From positions 3,002-67,001 of the forward strand of contig JAXDBU010000166.1 in NCBI GenBank assembly GCA_034678485.1: a stretch of DNA of 64,000 nt. The letters are read 5' to 3'. The first letter of the stretch is position 1. Every line of letters begins with the position of its first letter. Below are positions 17,530 through 28,400 of this stretch, piece after piece. The stretch is from PLanc-01 sp034678485. GTDB taxonomy: Bacteria; Planctomycetota; Phycisphaerae; Sedimentisphaerales; Anaerobacaceae. Under the pieces are notes generated by a model, which worked only from the letters and a program-made list of their open reading frames with translations, was not told where the DNA came from and made no database searches. The position numbers and the translations under genes were made by a program.

Positions 17530-20500
17530 TCATCGCCTCGATCTGCTGTCCCCTGTCGGGATCTGCGACAGGATATACGTCCGCCGGTTGCGGACAAACT
17601 GCTTGATCGTATCGCGGCGTCCGTCGCCGAGCCCCTCGGAAGTCAGCAGGTCGGCCGCTTCGTCGAGGAACGCATCGAACGGTGTCGGCGGATCGCTCGT
17701 TCCGTAGGATGTGTTCCATGGGCCGTCCACCAGCTCCTGGAACGCATCGTAGTACATCTGCTTGTACTTGCTGTAGTTCAGGAATTGGATGATTTCCGGG
17801 AATTCACCAGTCACCTCGAACAGGCTGGAGGACGATCCCCGTCCCGATCCGAGCGTAAAGTCGATATCCCAAGGCAAGAGATACCATTTCCCCTCGGGCA
17901 GGGCATAGTAGAACACGTCGTTCTTGCCTCGCGTGTATCCGTAACTGTCCCAGTCGCCGACCGCGTGACGCAGCGCCAGCATCTTGGCGAAGTGCCGCGG
18001 GTCGATCTGGGCTTCGACGAGTTGCTCGTACAGCGGGCTGCTCGATGAGGTGTTCAGTGCCCTCGCCAGCCCGTACAGGTGCTCCCAGGCATCGTCTTCC
18101 GGGTGAGATCGTTTCTCGAAGTGCCACCGATAGGTTTCTGGAATCAGCGGATGCGAGGTATTGTATAGGAGCCCGGCGTCCGCCTGCTCGCCGCTGTGGG
18201 ATGTGCCGGTAGCATTGTATTCGAAGTAGTCGTCGATCTTGTGGATATAGCCTTCATTGTTCTCGGGGAACCAGGCGTCGATGTAGTCCCCGTCGATCTT
18301 CTGGACGTCCTCGTAGTTGCTCAGACTAACGCCGTTGACGAACAAACGCACCCATTCCTGCCTGGAGTGTTGCAGACCCAATTGGGCGTAGAACCAATAG
18401 GACGCGCGCTCCTGGAGAGGTCCGCGGTAACTCTCCTCGGTCCAGTCGAGATTGATCTCTTGGCGGTCTCGGAACCTGTGGTCCGACGGGAACTCGATGC
18501 GGAGTCCCCGCCCGACTTGCGGCGTCCAGCCCGAGCCGCTGCGAAGGAACGGGCTGCCGCGAAGGCGAATCCCGCAGTTGTAGAACACCTCGGTGTCGTG
18601 GTACACGAACGTACAATCCAGCAGTTCGTTCGAGAGGTTCGGACGGGCCTGAAACGCGCTCATCACGTCGTTGGACATCCAGATGCGGTAGTTGGCCAGC
18701 CGGCCGGCGATTTGCGGATCGCCCGCGCGGATCAGACAGGTCCGTTCGGGTGCTTCCGCCGTGGATTCCAGCCTGGTAGGGAACCGCGTGGAGGCCAGAC
18801 CATCGGATGCTTCAATGTAGAACGCACGGATTCTGCCGGCCGTGGCGCCAGGGATCGCGCAGGTGTAGAAGTGGTCACCGGCGATCTCATCCCCGCCGGA
18901 CCCGTCGTCCAGCATGGGCACGGCGGCAAACGTCGTGCTGCTGCCCTCGATGCGATGACGGAGCATGACGGATGCAACGCCGTCATTGTCGAGGACACGA
19001 GCGGTCACCATGATCTCCTCCCCGGCGGCGGGCCGAGTGGGCGAATGCCGCACGTCGAGAATGTCCGGCCCGCGGTTGGCGACAAATGCGGTGTTCTGCC
19101 GGCCCGGCGTGCCCAGGTCGAGCGGCATGTCCAACTCGAAAGGACAGGCCGGCCAAGGCGGCATGACCGGAGACTGCGCCCGGCTGGTCCGCATAAGCAG
19201 GAATCGACTGCCCCGCAGCCAGCGGGCCCATCCGCTGAAGGTGACTGTGGTCGCATTGACGCCGGCGATCGACTGGTTGATCCGATTGGCTCCCGGGTCC
19301 CCGTGGCCGGTCGCAATCAGGTGCAGGGCACAGGATCCGGCGTGCCGATCCTCCGTGCCGACGAACGACCGTGTGTGATTGCCGAGAATTCGCCAGGAGG
19401 TCTCGCCGTTCTCGAAGCCGCTGTTGCTGAGGCAGTTCGTCCCGCCGATGACGCATTGCAGATCGTCGAGCAGCACCTCGCCGGCGTTGAGCAACATGAA
19501 ATCGAAGACCGAGACGGTGCTGTGTGTGTACCGGCCGTCGGTGGACCCGATCGTGACCGAGAACTGCTGCCATTGGCTCTTTCCGCTCTCGTCGCTGTCG
19601 GCCCAGGCGTCGGGCGTGTCGTTGTTGCTGCGCGGGTCCCGAAGCTCGAGGCTGGCGCCCATGCCGTCGGCCCAGGCAGGCCAGCGGCCCCCGTCAAAGT
19701 AGGTGACCTCGTCGACTGTCACATCATACTCCTCGACAAATCTGCCGCTTTCGTCGCTCGTCTGCTTGAACCGATAAGAGAGCCGCAGTCGTTCGCTGTG
19801 GTCGTCAAGGCCACCCTCATACGGGCCCAGCAGATTGACCCCAACGGTCAGGTTGTCGTACACCGTTGCGAGGAAGTCGGGGTCTTTGGCGACGACCAGA
19901 TAGCCGCCCGGCGCGATCGCGGCGCCTGTGGGGAACGCGTAGTCGATCCCGTCGGTGAATGACCAGCCGTCGAGCGGGATTTCGCTTTTGCCGCGGTTGT
20001 ACAGCTCGATGTACTCGTATCGCTCTTCGCGCGACGCATGGTGGTACATGATCTCGTTGATTACGACATCTCGCACCAGCCTGTCCGAGTTCGAAGCACC
20101 GAACGTAGCCATGGCAAGGCAGTCGAGCGAATCGGCGCCGTCGGGGCACCGGCCGAACGTCACGTCGGGTTCCAGGTTCCCATAGCGCATTGCATCGAGC
20201 ACGCGAACAGCCGTGGGCCGGCCGTTGTTTCTTGCCGCCGTAACGTAGACCGTCTCGCCGGAAGAGTCCGGACCAAAGGGGAAACCCTCCGGCTCCATCC
20301 CTTGCTGGACCGCCCAGAACTCGCCCGGCCGCAGAACGACGCCGTCCGGGATCTCGTATTGCAGCAGGTTCAGACGGTTGTCGCTCAGATAGACGTTGCT
20401 CAAATCCACTGTGATCGGACCGGGGTTGTACAACTCGATCCAATCGACTCCGCCGGTTGCCTCGCTGTTGGCGAGCAGCTCGTTGATGAGGATGCGAGCG

Positions 20501-21666
20501 ATCCCATTGTCGCCGGCATCGGCTTGCGCAATAACCCCTCTGAGGATGGGACATCCGAGCGCGTCGGTACTGCCCGAGATACTGGTGTTGTGGGCTTGAA
20601 TGGCCAGAACGTTGCTTCCTTCGACCAATAGACCGCTGTAGGCCGTCAGATCGATCACGGCGGCGTCGGGATCGGTGCCCGTTCCTCCGCTGGCGTTATA
20701 TGCCGGCGGGTGGCCCGACATTGTGCCGGAATCCGCGACACGGACCCCGTTCAGATAGAGCACGAAACCATCGTCGTAGTGGACCTCAGCGAGCAGTTGA
20801 GTGAAGGAGGCGACCTGCGCCGCAGTCAGGGTGAAGGGCAAACGGGCGTAGATCGAGATGTAGTTGCCCGACATGTCCGATAGCGCGGTGCTGATATACA
20901 GCAATTCGTCTACGTCGTTGCTGTAGCCATAGCCGTTGGCGCCATCCATCCAGCCGGTTGTCGCGGGGGCATCGTTGAAACCGATCTCGGTCCAGGCCGT
21001 TGTCGCCTGTCCTGTGGCGCCGGGAGAGGGCTCCTTGGTGCCTCTGAAATACCGGCCCTGCGTTCCGACATCCACGAGAGTGATCAACGTCGGGTCCTCC
21101 GCCTGGACGTGAATTTCATCCGGTTCGCCGGGGGTACCGCCGATATGACTGCTGGGCGACCAGGAACTCGCCTGCTCCGGGTCGCCGCCAAGCCTGGCGA
21201 GGACGAGCGAATGTCCGGCCCCATCTGCCGAAACGGGCCACGGATGGGCGTCGTTGTACCGCAGGGACAGTACGATCATGCCGGCGGCACTGGACAGCTC
21301 GATCCGTTCGCCGTCGTTGTTTAGTCTGCCCGTGTACGGGCCGAGGACACCCGTGATGACGTGGGCTGCCGACAGGGCGTTAGGGTCTTTCGCGATCACC
21401 AGGTATGACTTGGGACCCAGGGTCGTATTGGGATCGAATGTGTATTCGATGCCATTCGTGAATGCCCAGCCGCCGAGGTCCTCCGATACGGCTCGGTTGT
21501 TGTACAACTCGATGAACTCGAACAATTCGTCCCCTGTTGCGGCATCCTCGACGGGGTGGTACATGATCTCGCTGACGACCAGGGCAGCGCCAGGGCCGGC
21601 CGACCCCAGGATCACCGCGCATGCGAATACCAGCAAACGACACCAGTGAGGAGACGGCTTCTTCAT
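17530..21666 (-). CDS. Giant secreted lamin-tail-domain / CotH kinase-family protein
   Basis: A protein of 1378 residues starting at ATG 21666, with GGAAGAG just upstream and a signal peptide (LLVFACAVILGSAGPGAA). Three lamin-tail-domain units are visible: SEIMYHP...FEFIELYN near residue 30, INELLAN...DWIELYNPG near 390 and INEIMYH...YEYIELYNRG near 530. Beta-rich linkers and an Ig-like region follow. The CotH fold spans about residue 985 to the end, with IRLRGSPF, NLDWTEES, DWDSYGYTRGKND and a PWDIDFTLG motif resembling the CotH kinase metal-binding segment. CotH proteins of spore coats are atypical protein kinases. LTD-CotH fusions are common in secreted planctomycete proteins, where the target is unknown. 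Confidence 0.88.
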   Translation of the reverse strand: MKKPSPHWCRLLVFACAVILGSAGPGAALVVSEIMYHPVEDAATGDELFEFIELYNNRAVSEDLGGWAFTNGIEYTFDPNTTLGPKSYLVIAKDPNALSAAHVITGVLGPYTGRLNNDGERIELSSAAGMIVLSLRYNDAHPWPVSADGAGHSLVLARLGGDPEQASSWSPSSHIGGTPGEPDEIHVQAEDPTLITLVDVGTQGRYFRGTKEPSPGATGQATTAWTEIGFNDAPATTGWMDGANGYGYSNDVDELLYISTALSDMSGNYISIYARLPFTLTAAQVASFTQLLAEVHYDDGFVLYLNGVRVADSGTMSGHPPAYNASGGTGTDPDAAVIDLTAYSGLLVEGSNVLAIQAHNTSISGSTDALGCPILRGVIAQADAGDNGIARILINELLANSEATGGVDWIELYNPGPITVDLSNVYLSDNRLNLLQYEIPDGVVLRPGEFWAVQQGMEPEGFPFGPDSSGETVYVTAARNNGRPTAVRVLDAMRYGNLEPDVTFGRCPDGADSLDCLAMATFGASNSDRLVRDVVINEIMYHHASREERYEYIELYNRGKSEIPLDGWSFTDGIDYAFPTGAAIAPGGYLVVAKDPDFLATVYDNLTVGVNLLGPYEGGLDDHSERLRLSYRFKQTSDESGRFVEEYDVTVDEVTYFDGGRWPAWADGMGASLELRDPRSNNDTPDAWADSDESGKSQWQQFSVTIGSTDGRYTHSTVSVFDFMLLNAGEVLLDDLQCVIGGTNCLSNSGFENGETSWRILGNHTRSFVGTEDRHAGSCALHLIATGHGDPGANRINQSIAGVNATTVTFSGWARWLRGSRFLLMRTSRAQSPVMPPWPACPFELDMPLDLGTPGRQNTAFVANRGPDILDVRHSPTRPAAGEEIMVTARVLDNDGVASVMLRHRIEGSSTTFAAVPMLDDGSGGDEIAGDHFYTCAIPGATAGRIRAFYIEASDGLASTRFPTRLESTAEAPERTCLIRAGDPQIAGRLANYRIWMSNDVMSAFQARPNLSNELLDCTFVYHDTEVFYNCGIRLRGSPFLRSGSGWTPQVGRGLRIEFPSDHRFRDRQEINLDWTEESYRGPLQERASYWFYAQLGLQHSRQEWVRLFVNGVSLSNYEDVQKIDGDYIDAWFPENNEGYIHKIDDYFEYNATGTSHSGEQADAGLLYNTSHPLIPETYRWHFEKRSHPEDDAWEHLYGLARALNTSSSSPLYEQLVEAQIDPRHFAKMLALRHAVGDWDSYGYTRGKNDVFYYALPEGKWYLLPWDIDFTLGSGRGSSSSLFEVTGEFPEIIQFLNYSKYKQMYYDAFQELVDGPWNTSYGTSDPPTPFDAFLDEAADLLTSEGLGDGRRDTIKQFVRNRRTYILSQIPTGDSRSRR

Positions 21667-21738
21667 GAGGGCTCTCTTCCTTTTGCCTGGATCCTGGCGT
21701 GTGCACGCGTCATGCAGCACTGGACGCCTGACAATACC

Positions 21739-21747
21739 ATTCTAACA
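21739..21747 (-). promoter_or_regulatory. Possible extended -10 for the LTD/CotH gene
   Basis: On the minus strand TGTTAGAAT (TG-N-TAGAAT) lies 73 bases before the ATG at 21666. No clear -35 is visible. The predicted start near 21732 gives a leader of about 65 bases. Confidence 0.35.
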
Positions 21748-21835
21748 GATCGTCGGCTGATTCTCCGCTGAATCGACGTATTTTTTGCGTTTCGTGGGGG
21801 AGAGAGCACCATAGTCGATCAGTTCTGACGCCACC

Positions 21836-23212
21836 CTACGCGAATTCTCTGTACTCGCGGTCCGTGACCGTGCCGGGCTGCGGCTGCGGATAGGCGCCCT
21901 CCGCATTGGCACGCAGCGGGGCCGCGTACTCCATGGTGAACTTGGCCACATCCGGCGCCATCTCATGGGGGCAATTGAGCATCTGTTCATAGGTCACGAC
22001 GGTGCCGGTATGGGCGGCCATGCGACCCATGGAGGTCACAAGGCTGGCTTCGGCCCCTCGCTTGACTTCGTTGTAGGGTTTGTCGCTTCGAATCGCGTCG
22101 ATCAGGTCGTCCCATTCGAGCTGATAGGGGCTCTTCTCCGGCTGCGGATACCGCCAGATCGGCTCAGCGCCTTCCATGAGCTGGCTGCTGTACGTGCGGA
22201 CCTTACCCGGCGAATGGCCGCTGGTTGAGATGACGGCCGAGCCCTTCGTACCGTGAGCGAAGCTGCAAAAAGCGTTCTTGCAGCCCTGCATGTTTCGGCC
22301 CTGATAAAAGAGCTTGCTGCCGTCGGGATAGGTGTACTCGACGTCGTAGATGTCGAAATTCTGATCGAGCGAATCGCCTCGATAGTGCCGACCGCCCAGG
22401 GCATGGGCCTCGACCGGCCAGGCGCCCTTCATCCACGAGCATTCGTCGATCTGGTGGATGTAGTAGTCGCTGTAGCAGCCGCCGCTGGCCCAGATCCAGC
22501 TATGGAACGTGCGGATCTGCCAGAGCAACTCGCTCATGCCGCTCGGTCTGCGCCGGGCGGTGGCGGACCGGCCGCTCATGCGGTATCCGCGAAGCAGGAT
22601 GATATCGCCGATCTCGCCGCCACGGATTCGCTCGAGCAATTCCTGCCTGCCTCGACAGTGGCGGACCATCAGGCCGACGCCGACCTTCAGGTTCTTCTTG
22701 TCTGCCTCGTCGGAGAGTCGGAGCATCCTCTTCGTCGTGGGGCCGTCCACAGTGACCGGCTTCTCCATGAATACATGGAGCCCTTTGCTGATCGCGTATT
22801 GGAAATGGACCCAGCGAAAGGCCGGCGGCGTGGCAAAGATTGCGACATTGCCGGGATCGAGACAGTCTATCGCTTTCTTGTACCCGTCGAATCCGACGAA
22901 CTTGCGGCCTTCGGGCACGTCCATCTTGCCTGCGTGCCGCTTCACGAGGTTCTCGTAGCTACTTTTGAGCCTGTCCTCGAATACGTCGGCCATCGCGACG
23001 AGTTGGATCGGGCCGTTTCTGACGGATAACGCGTTGTCGGCGGCGCCCGTCCCGCGTCCGCCGCAGCCGATCAGCGCCACCTTGACTGTGTTGTTCTCGC
23101 CGGCATAGATGCGGGGCGTCAGCCCTGCAGTCAGAACGGACGTGGCGGCCAGACAGCCGCCCGCCTGGAGGAATTTGCGACGAGTCGTGTTTTTGTGCGT
23201 GCGTTCGCTCAT
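21836..23212 (-). CDS. Second Tat-exported Gfo/Idh/MocA-family oxidoreductase
   Basis: A protein of 458 residues with a twin-arginine signal (TTRRKFLQAGGCLAATSVL) and AGGAGA upstream of ATG 23212. The Rossmann segment is VKVALIGCGGRGTGAADNAL, and the family motif appears as HVFMEKPVTVDG. A Cys- and Trp-rich part (WASGGCYSDYYIHQIDECSWMKGAWP) lies in the substrate domain. It belongs to the planctomycete Tat-exported group, probably acting on a sugar or cyclitol with bound NAD(P). It is only distantly similar to the copy at 3433. The LTD/CotH gene follows on the same strand after 169 bases but has its own possible promoter. Confidence 0.9.
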   Translation of the reverse strand: MSERTHKNTTRRKFLQAGGCLAATSVLTAGLTPRIYAGENNTVKVALIGCGGRGTGAADNALSVRNGPIQLVAMADVFEDRLKSSYENLVKRHAGKMDVPEGRKFVGFDGYKKAIDCLDPGNVAIFATPPAFRWVHFQYAISKGLHVFMEKPVTVDGPTTKRMLRLSDEADKKNLKVGVGLMVRHCRGRQELLERIRGGEIGDIILLRGYRMSGRSATARRRPSGMSELLWQIRTFHSWIWASGGCYSDYYIHQIDECSWMKGAWPVEAHALGGRHYRGDSLDQNFDIYDVEYTYPDGSKLFYQGRNMQGCKNAFCSFAHGTKGSAVISTSGHSPGKVRTYSSQLMEGAEPIWRYPQPEKSPYQLEWDDLIDAIRSDKPYNEVKRGAEASLVTSMGRMAAHTGTVVTYEQMLNCPHEMAPDVAKFTMEYAAPLRANAEGAYPQPQPGTVTDREYREFA

Positions 23213-23397
23213 TGGGGCAGGTCTCCTACTGTGCGGGTTGGTGCATACTGCGTTTCAGTTTGAGTCACCATCGGCTCCTGACCCGGCGGTTCGCCCGGGC
23301 CCGATGGCACCATTATCGCCGCTAAGCCGTGTGGGACAAGGACTTTCTGATGCGTTGTGACGAGGAAGATCGGCAATCGAACCGTGCGGCAGTGTGG

Positions 23398-23439
23398 CAC
23401 CCCCGCCCTCGGGGGTGATCCCAGCCGGGGGCGGCTGGG
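23398..23439. repeat. Two adjacent GC hairpins in a long spacer
   Basis: CACCCCCG-CCCT-CGGGGGTG (23398-23417) and CCCAGCC-GGGGGC-GGCTGGG (23420-23439) are back-to-back hairpins of a kind that recurs between planctomycete genes. They lie in the 436-base spacer 23213-23648, in which I see no gene and no confident promoter. Confidence 0.6.
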
Positions 23440-23648
23440 CTACATTGCTGTCGCCGGAAGGAACTCCGAACCTGGCGCACGAAGTCCGCCAAAGCGGCGG
23501 CACATGCTACCGAACCTGTCTGTCAAGACTCATTAGAAGGACGCCCGAAGGCAGACCTGTATCTCGTCGATTTGTCGGCGAGAGATTGCGTCACGGCGGC
23601 CGGGGATTCTTCTTGCCTGTGAGCCAAGCCTGTGTATCCTCTGCTGCG

Positions 23649-24353
23649 ATGGCAGAGCAGCATTCCATGGATATCAGGATCGAAAGTCTGATCGACGGGG
23701 CCCGTCGGGCTCGTGGAACGGTCGTGATCATGGATGTCTTCCGGGCTTTCACTACCGCTGCGGTGGCGTTCGCCCGCGGGGCATCTCGGATCGTCATCGT
23801 TCCGGAACCGGACGAGGCGCTGCAACTGCGGGACCGGGGCATCGGAGCGGTCTGTGTCGGCGAGGTCAACGGCGTCCGGCCGGAGGGCTTCGACTTCGGC
23901 AATTCGCCTTACGAACTCATGCAGGCCCAACTACAGGACAAAGTCGTGATACAATCTACTCGGGCGGGGACTGTCGGGGTGGCGGCCGCTACGGAGGCCA
24001 ACCGGATCTACGGCGGGTCGTTCGTCGTCGCCGACGCGACGGCAAAGGCGATTCGGCGGGATTCGCCGGCGCAGGTGACCTTGGTGGCGATGGGTTGGAA
24101 CGCGGCCGTGCGGACCGATGAGGACGAGCTATGCGCGCTGTACCTGCGGAACCTGTTGCAGGGTCGCAGGCCGGACCCCGAAGCGGTTCGCAAACTGGTG
24201 TTGGCCGGCGGCGAGACCACCAAGTTTCACGACCCCGCGCAGCCGCACTTTCATCCACAGGACCTCGATATCGCACTGGAGATCGATAAGTACGACTTTG
24301 CGATTCGGATTCTCAAGGAAGGGGAGTTTCTCGTGGCGAGGCGACAGCGATGA
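23649..24353 (+). CDS. comB: 2-phosphosulfolactate phosphatase (ComB family)
   Basis: A protein of 234 residues, the normal ComB length. Family segments visible are GTVVIMDVFRAFTTAAVAFARGA (written across the first third), VGEVNG, FDFGNSPYEL and VIQSTRAGTVGV, then a C-terminal helical part. ComB is a Mg-dependent acid phosphatase that converts 2-phosphosulfolactate to sulfolactate. It is known from coenzyme M biosynthesis in methanogens, but homologues are frequent in bacteria, where the role may differ. Starts at 23649 and 23667 are both possible and neither has a clear Shine-Dalgarno sequence. The stop overlaps the prmC start (ATGA), so the two genes are translationally coupled. Confidence 0.88.
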   Translation: MAEQHSMDIRIESLIDGARRARGTVVIMDVFRAFTTAAVAFARGASRIVIVPEPDEALQLRDRGIGAVCVGEVNGVRPEGFDFGNSPYELMQAQLQDKVVIQSTRAGTVGVAAATEANRIYGGSFVVADATAKAIRRDSPAQVTLVAMGWNAAVRTDEDELCALYLRNLLQGRRPDPEAVRKLVLAGGETTKFHDPAQPHFHPQDLDIALEIDKYDFAIRILKEGEFLVARRQR

Positions 24354-25246
24354 GCGACTGGACGATCCAGAGATTACTGACGTGGATCACCGGGTATCTG
24401 ACGCAGAAGGACGTGGATTCGCCGCGTCTGAGTGCCGAACTGTTGCTTTCTCACGTGCTGGGTCTCAGACGGATCGAGCTGTACACACAGTACAACAAAC
24501 AGGTTGCGCAGGAGCATTTGGACCGGTTGCACGACCTGGTTAAGCGTGCCGGCCTGCACGAGCCGGTCGTGTATCTCGTCGGTCGGACGGAGTTCTATTC
24601 CATCGAGTTCGAGGTGACCTGCGATTGCCTGATCCCCCGGCCGGAGACGGAACTGCTTGTGCAACGCGCGATCGAGTTTCTCCGCAAGCGCAGCGGTCCC
24701 CAGCGCGTGTGCGACCTGTGCACCGGGTGCGGCGTTATCGCGGTGGCTGTGGCGAAAAACGCCCCCGAGGCGAAGATCGTTGCGACCGACATCTCCGAGG
24801 CGTCGCTTCGCGTGGCCGCCCGGAATGTCGCGAAGCACCAACTGCAGGACCGGGTCGAGCTGCTGGAAGGGGACCTCTTCGAGCCGGTGATTCCGCAGCT
24901 CGACGTGTCGCCGTTCGACCTGATCGTGAGCAATCCGCCGTACGTGAGCGCCGCGGAGTATGAGATGCTCGACAAGAACGTGAAGGATTACGAGCCGCGA
25001 CTCGCCCTGTACGCTGGAGAAGGGGGACTCGAGGTATACCGCCGGATCGCGGAGAAAGTGGGCCAGTTCCTCAAGTCCGACGGAGTTCTCCTGCTGGAGA
25101 TTGGCTATCAGCAGGGTCCGGCGGTCCGGGCGCTGCTGGAACGAACCGGCACATTCGCCGAAATCCGCGTGGAAGAGGACCTGCAGCAACACGACCGGGT
25201 TGTCGTCGCCAGGAGAGAATTCCTGCCGGAAGATGGCCGGAAATAG
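24350..25246 (+). CDS. prmC: Peptide chain release factor N5-glutamine methyltransferase
   Basis: A protein of 298 residues. An N-terminal helical domain (SAELLLSHVLGLRRIELY) is followed by the SAM-binding fold: VCDLCTGCGVIAVAVAK as motif I, VATDIS at the second strand, and the active-site motif SNPPYVS. LIPRPETELLV is the standard PrmC linker signature. PrmC methylates the GGQ glutamine of RF1 and RF2 in the cytoplasm. Motif I reads LCTGCG rather than the usual DLGTGSG, a mild variant also seen in related sequences. The start overlaps the comB stop by four bases. Confidence 0.93.
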   Translation: MSDWTIQRLLTWITGYLTQKDVDSPRLSAELLLSHVLGLRRIELYTQYNKQVAQEHLDRLHDLVKRAGLHEPVVYLVGRTEFYSIEFEVTCDCLIPRPETELLVQRAIEFLRKRSGPQRVCDLCTGCGVIAVAVAKNAPEAKIVATDISEASLRVAARNVAKHQLQDRVELLEGDLFEPVIPQLDVSPFDLIVSNPPYVSAAEYEMLDKNVKDYEPRLALYAGEGGLEVYRRIAEKVGQFLKSDGVLLLEIGYQQGPAVRALLERTGTFAEIRVEEDLQQHDRVVVARREFLPEDGRK

Positions 25247-25247
25247 C

Positions 25248-25276
25248 TTGCCGCGGCCTCGCGGCGGGTGTATACT
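25248..25276 (+). promoter_or_regulatory. Promoter for the C25 peptidase gene
   Basis: TTGCCG (25248-25253), a 17-base spacer and TATACT (25271-25276), starting 2 bases after the prmC stop. The predicted start near 25283 gives a leader of about 140 bases before ATG 25424. Confidence 0.5.
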
Positions 25277-25423
25277 ACACGCATCAGATCCGGGACGCTG
25301 AGTAACAGGCTTGACCTCGAAGACCTGCGGCGCGTCGTGGCTTCATGACAGACGCGGGACCTTGTCGAATCGGTGACCGCATGTCTCCATAGTCGGCCTT
25401 CATCGAGACAGGAGGCGACGAAG

Positions 25424-28400
25424 ATGGGCGAAGTACGTCGGGTTGCGGCGGTTGCGGGAATCTGCATGGCGCTGACTTTCGGGGCCTTGGCGGATTCGGT
25501 CGATCTTTCAGGGCACGTCTATGAGGGCGAGGTCCGCGAGGTGATCGGCCCGCTGGCCGGCGTGACCGTGAATCTGTACGTCTCCAACGATGCCATGATC
25601 CTGGGGGAACGGGCTCTCAGCACGACAACCGATGAGCGAGGATACTACCACCTGCACCTCCGCAATTCCGAGGGGGCGGAGTTCTTCCACATCGTGCAGA
25701 CGAACCTGCCGGGCTATACGTCCGTCGCGTCACACACGGTCGGAGGCACGTGCGTCTCGGCCGATTGGATCCGGTACGACCTTGGGCAGTTGTTGACGGG
25801 GTTGACCGCCGACAACAACTTCTACGACCGAAGCGACAACCGTCCGCCGACAGCCTGCGACGACAATGCGGCCACCGCGACGGACACGCCAGTGGATATC
25901 GCGGTGCTGGCCAACGACACGGACCCGGATGGGGACGCGCTCTCCATCGCCGCAGTGAGCGATCCGCCGCACGGCACCGCGGTCTTCAGTCGGCAGGCGG
26001 TCACCTATACGCCCGACAGCGGCTATGTCGGCCCGGACTCATTCACATACACCATCAGCGACGGCTGCGGGGGCACGGACACCGCGACGGTCACGGTGAC
26101 GGTCCTGGCGGAGACCCCGCCTGAGGGCGAGATCCACGGCACGGTCTTCCACGATCTCGATGCCGACGGCCAGATCGATCCGGGCGAGAGTCGCCTGGCG
26201 GGCTGGACGGTCTTCCTGGATGACGATGGGGACGGGGTGCGCGACGGCTTCGAAATGACGGAGTGGACCGATGCGCAAGGCGACTTCGCCTTCTTCGATC
26301 TGGACCCGGGCACCTACCGGGTGGATCAGGTGGTCGAAGACGGCTGGCAGCAGGTCTGGCCGCTCAACGATATGGGCGAGCCCACGGCGTGCGTGGTGAC
26401 GGTCGAGCCTGGTCAGGTCGCGTGGGTGGACTTTGGCAACCTCCAGACGGGCGACACTCCCGACGAAAGGGACGGTCTGCAATTCGTCTCCGGGCCGGAT
26501 GTTGAGCACGTGTCGCCGCGCGAGGTGGCGATCACATGGCAGACCAATGTGGAGAGCACGGGCGTCGTCAGTTACGGCCGGGACGCGAGGCTGTACCCTC
26601 ACGAGGTTGCGGATGCGACCTCGGGTGTCGGCCATCGCGCGGCGCTGACCGATTTGAGTCCGTCCACGGTCTACCACTACAGGGTCGTCTGCGAGGACGA
26701 TGCCGGAGGGCGGTTGACGAGCCGGGACCTGCTGTTTGAGACCCTGTCCGAACCGGACGACAACCCTCCGAGCCTGACGATCGAAGCGCCCGGGTGGCCG
26801 GCGGGCGTGGTGGTTGTCTCTGCCCAGGCCGAGGATGACACCGGCGTGGATCGCGTCGCCTTCTTCCTGGACGACGCCCAGATCCTGATCGACTACTCGC
26901 CCCCGTACGAGGCGCCCCTGGACACGACGCAGCACGACAACGGTCTCCACACCATCGAGGCGAGGGCCTACGACCTGACGGGTCAGGAGACCGTGATCTC
27001 GCAGGGCATGGACATCAGCAATCCGCTGGAGACCCGAGGCCCGAGTGTCCGCATCATATCCCACAAGACCGGGGACTCCGTCTCGGGCGAGATCGTGGTT
27101 GTCGCGGACATCAATGACGACAAGGGTCTCTGGAAGGCGGAGTTCTACGTGGATGGGAAACTCCTGCAGCAGGAGGTGTTCGGCGGTCTGACCCCACCAA
27201 CGAAAAGGACGGTTGACTTTGCCCTGGACACGCGCCAGGTGTCCCAGGAGATTGCGGATGACCCGCACGACATCGCGGTCCAGGCGTGGGACACCGCGAA
27301 TCAGGACGGGGCGGACGTCGTCCGCCTGCTCATCAGCAACATTATGCCGATACCACAGTATCCCTGGCTGAAGGTCATAGGACACACGGTCGAAAGGACC
27401 GGCAACCACTTCGAGATCTCGCTGGTGGTCGAGAACCAGGGCACGCAGATCGCGCAGAATGTCGTCATTCAGTCCGGCCTGACGGGATTCCAGGCCATCT
27501 CCGGCGGCAGTGCGGGCGCGGAATGGACGGGCCGCTACAACCCCAGTGGCCGATTTGGCTACTGCGAGATCCACAGCGACGCCATTCCCGCCTCGGCTCA
27601 GAGGACCTTCACTTACCATGCCGTACCCGTGTTGCAGAACCCATCGCCGCCGATACCCAGGATTGGCCACTTCATCTATCTGGACTATAGCGACCCCGGC
27701 GCGTACGGCCAGGGCTACTCCCGATCCGACCCGTGGCCCGTGATTCAGGTCACGTCGCCCGAGGGAACGCAGGACGTGCAGCAGGCCCATCAGGCAGCGG
27801 TCGGCGTCTGTGACTACCTCATCACGACCAATCCATATCGGCTCTACGCGGTGTTCAATCCCGGCTTCTACCAGGGCGCCACGCAGGCCACTGCGGATGT
27901 GGACGAGGTGTTGTCCCTCATGGCGGAACTGGCCTTCGCCAAACAGGGCACGCTGGGCTACAACGATCAATACGACATCGCCAGTCTGGTCCAGCTCGTG
28001 CACGTCGGCGGCCTGTGGAGCAGCCAGCTCGCGAGCGGCTGGGCGTCGAGTGGATATCTGTTGATCGTGGGCGAGACCGAGATCGTGCCGGCCCAGCAGA
28101 AGCAGTACTCGCTCGATTACCCCGACGGCCCGTACGTCTGGAATTACGTCTCCGACTACCGGTACGCCAGCACCTCCGGCGATGAACACCGGCCCGAGTT
28201 GTGCACCGGACGAATCATCGGCAACTCGGCCGGCCTGTTGGGGACTGCCCTTCAGGCCAGCCTGAGCGGCAAGGCGTTTGACCGATCCGATTCCCTGCTG
28301 GTCAGCGGCGCCCCCGGTGCAGGCTACCATGCCATCGATTTCAAAAGCTGGGTCGATGGAGCCGTGGCAATCCTGGCGGGTCAGTTCGTGCCTCCGCGAA

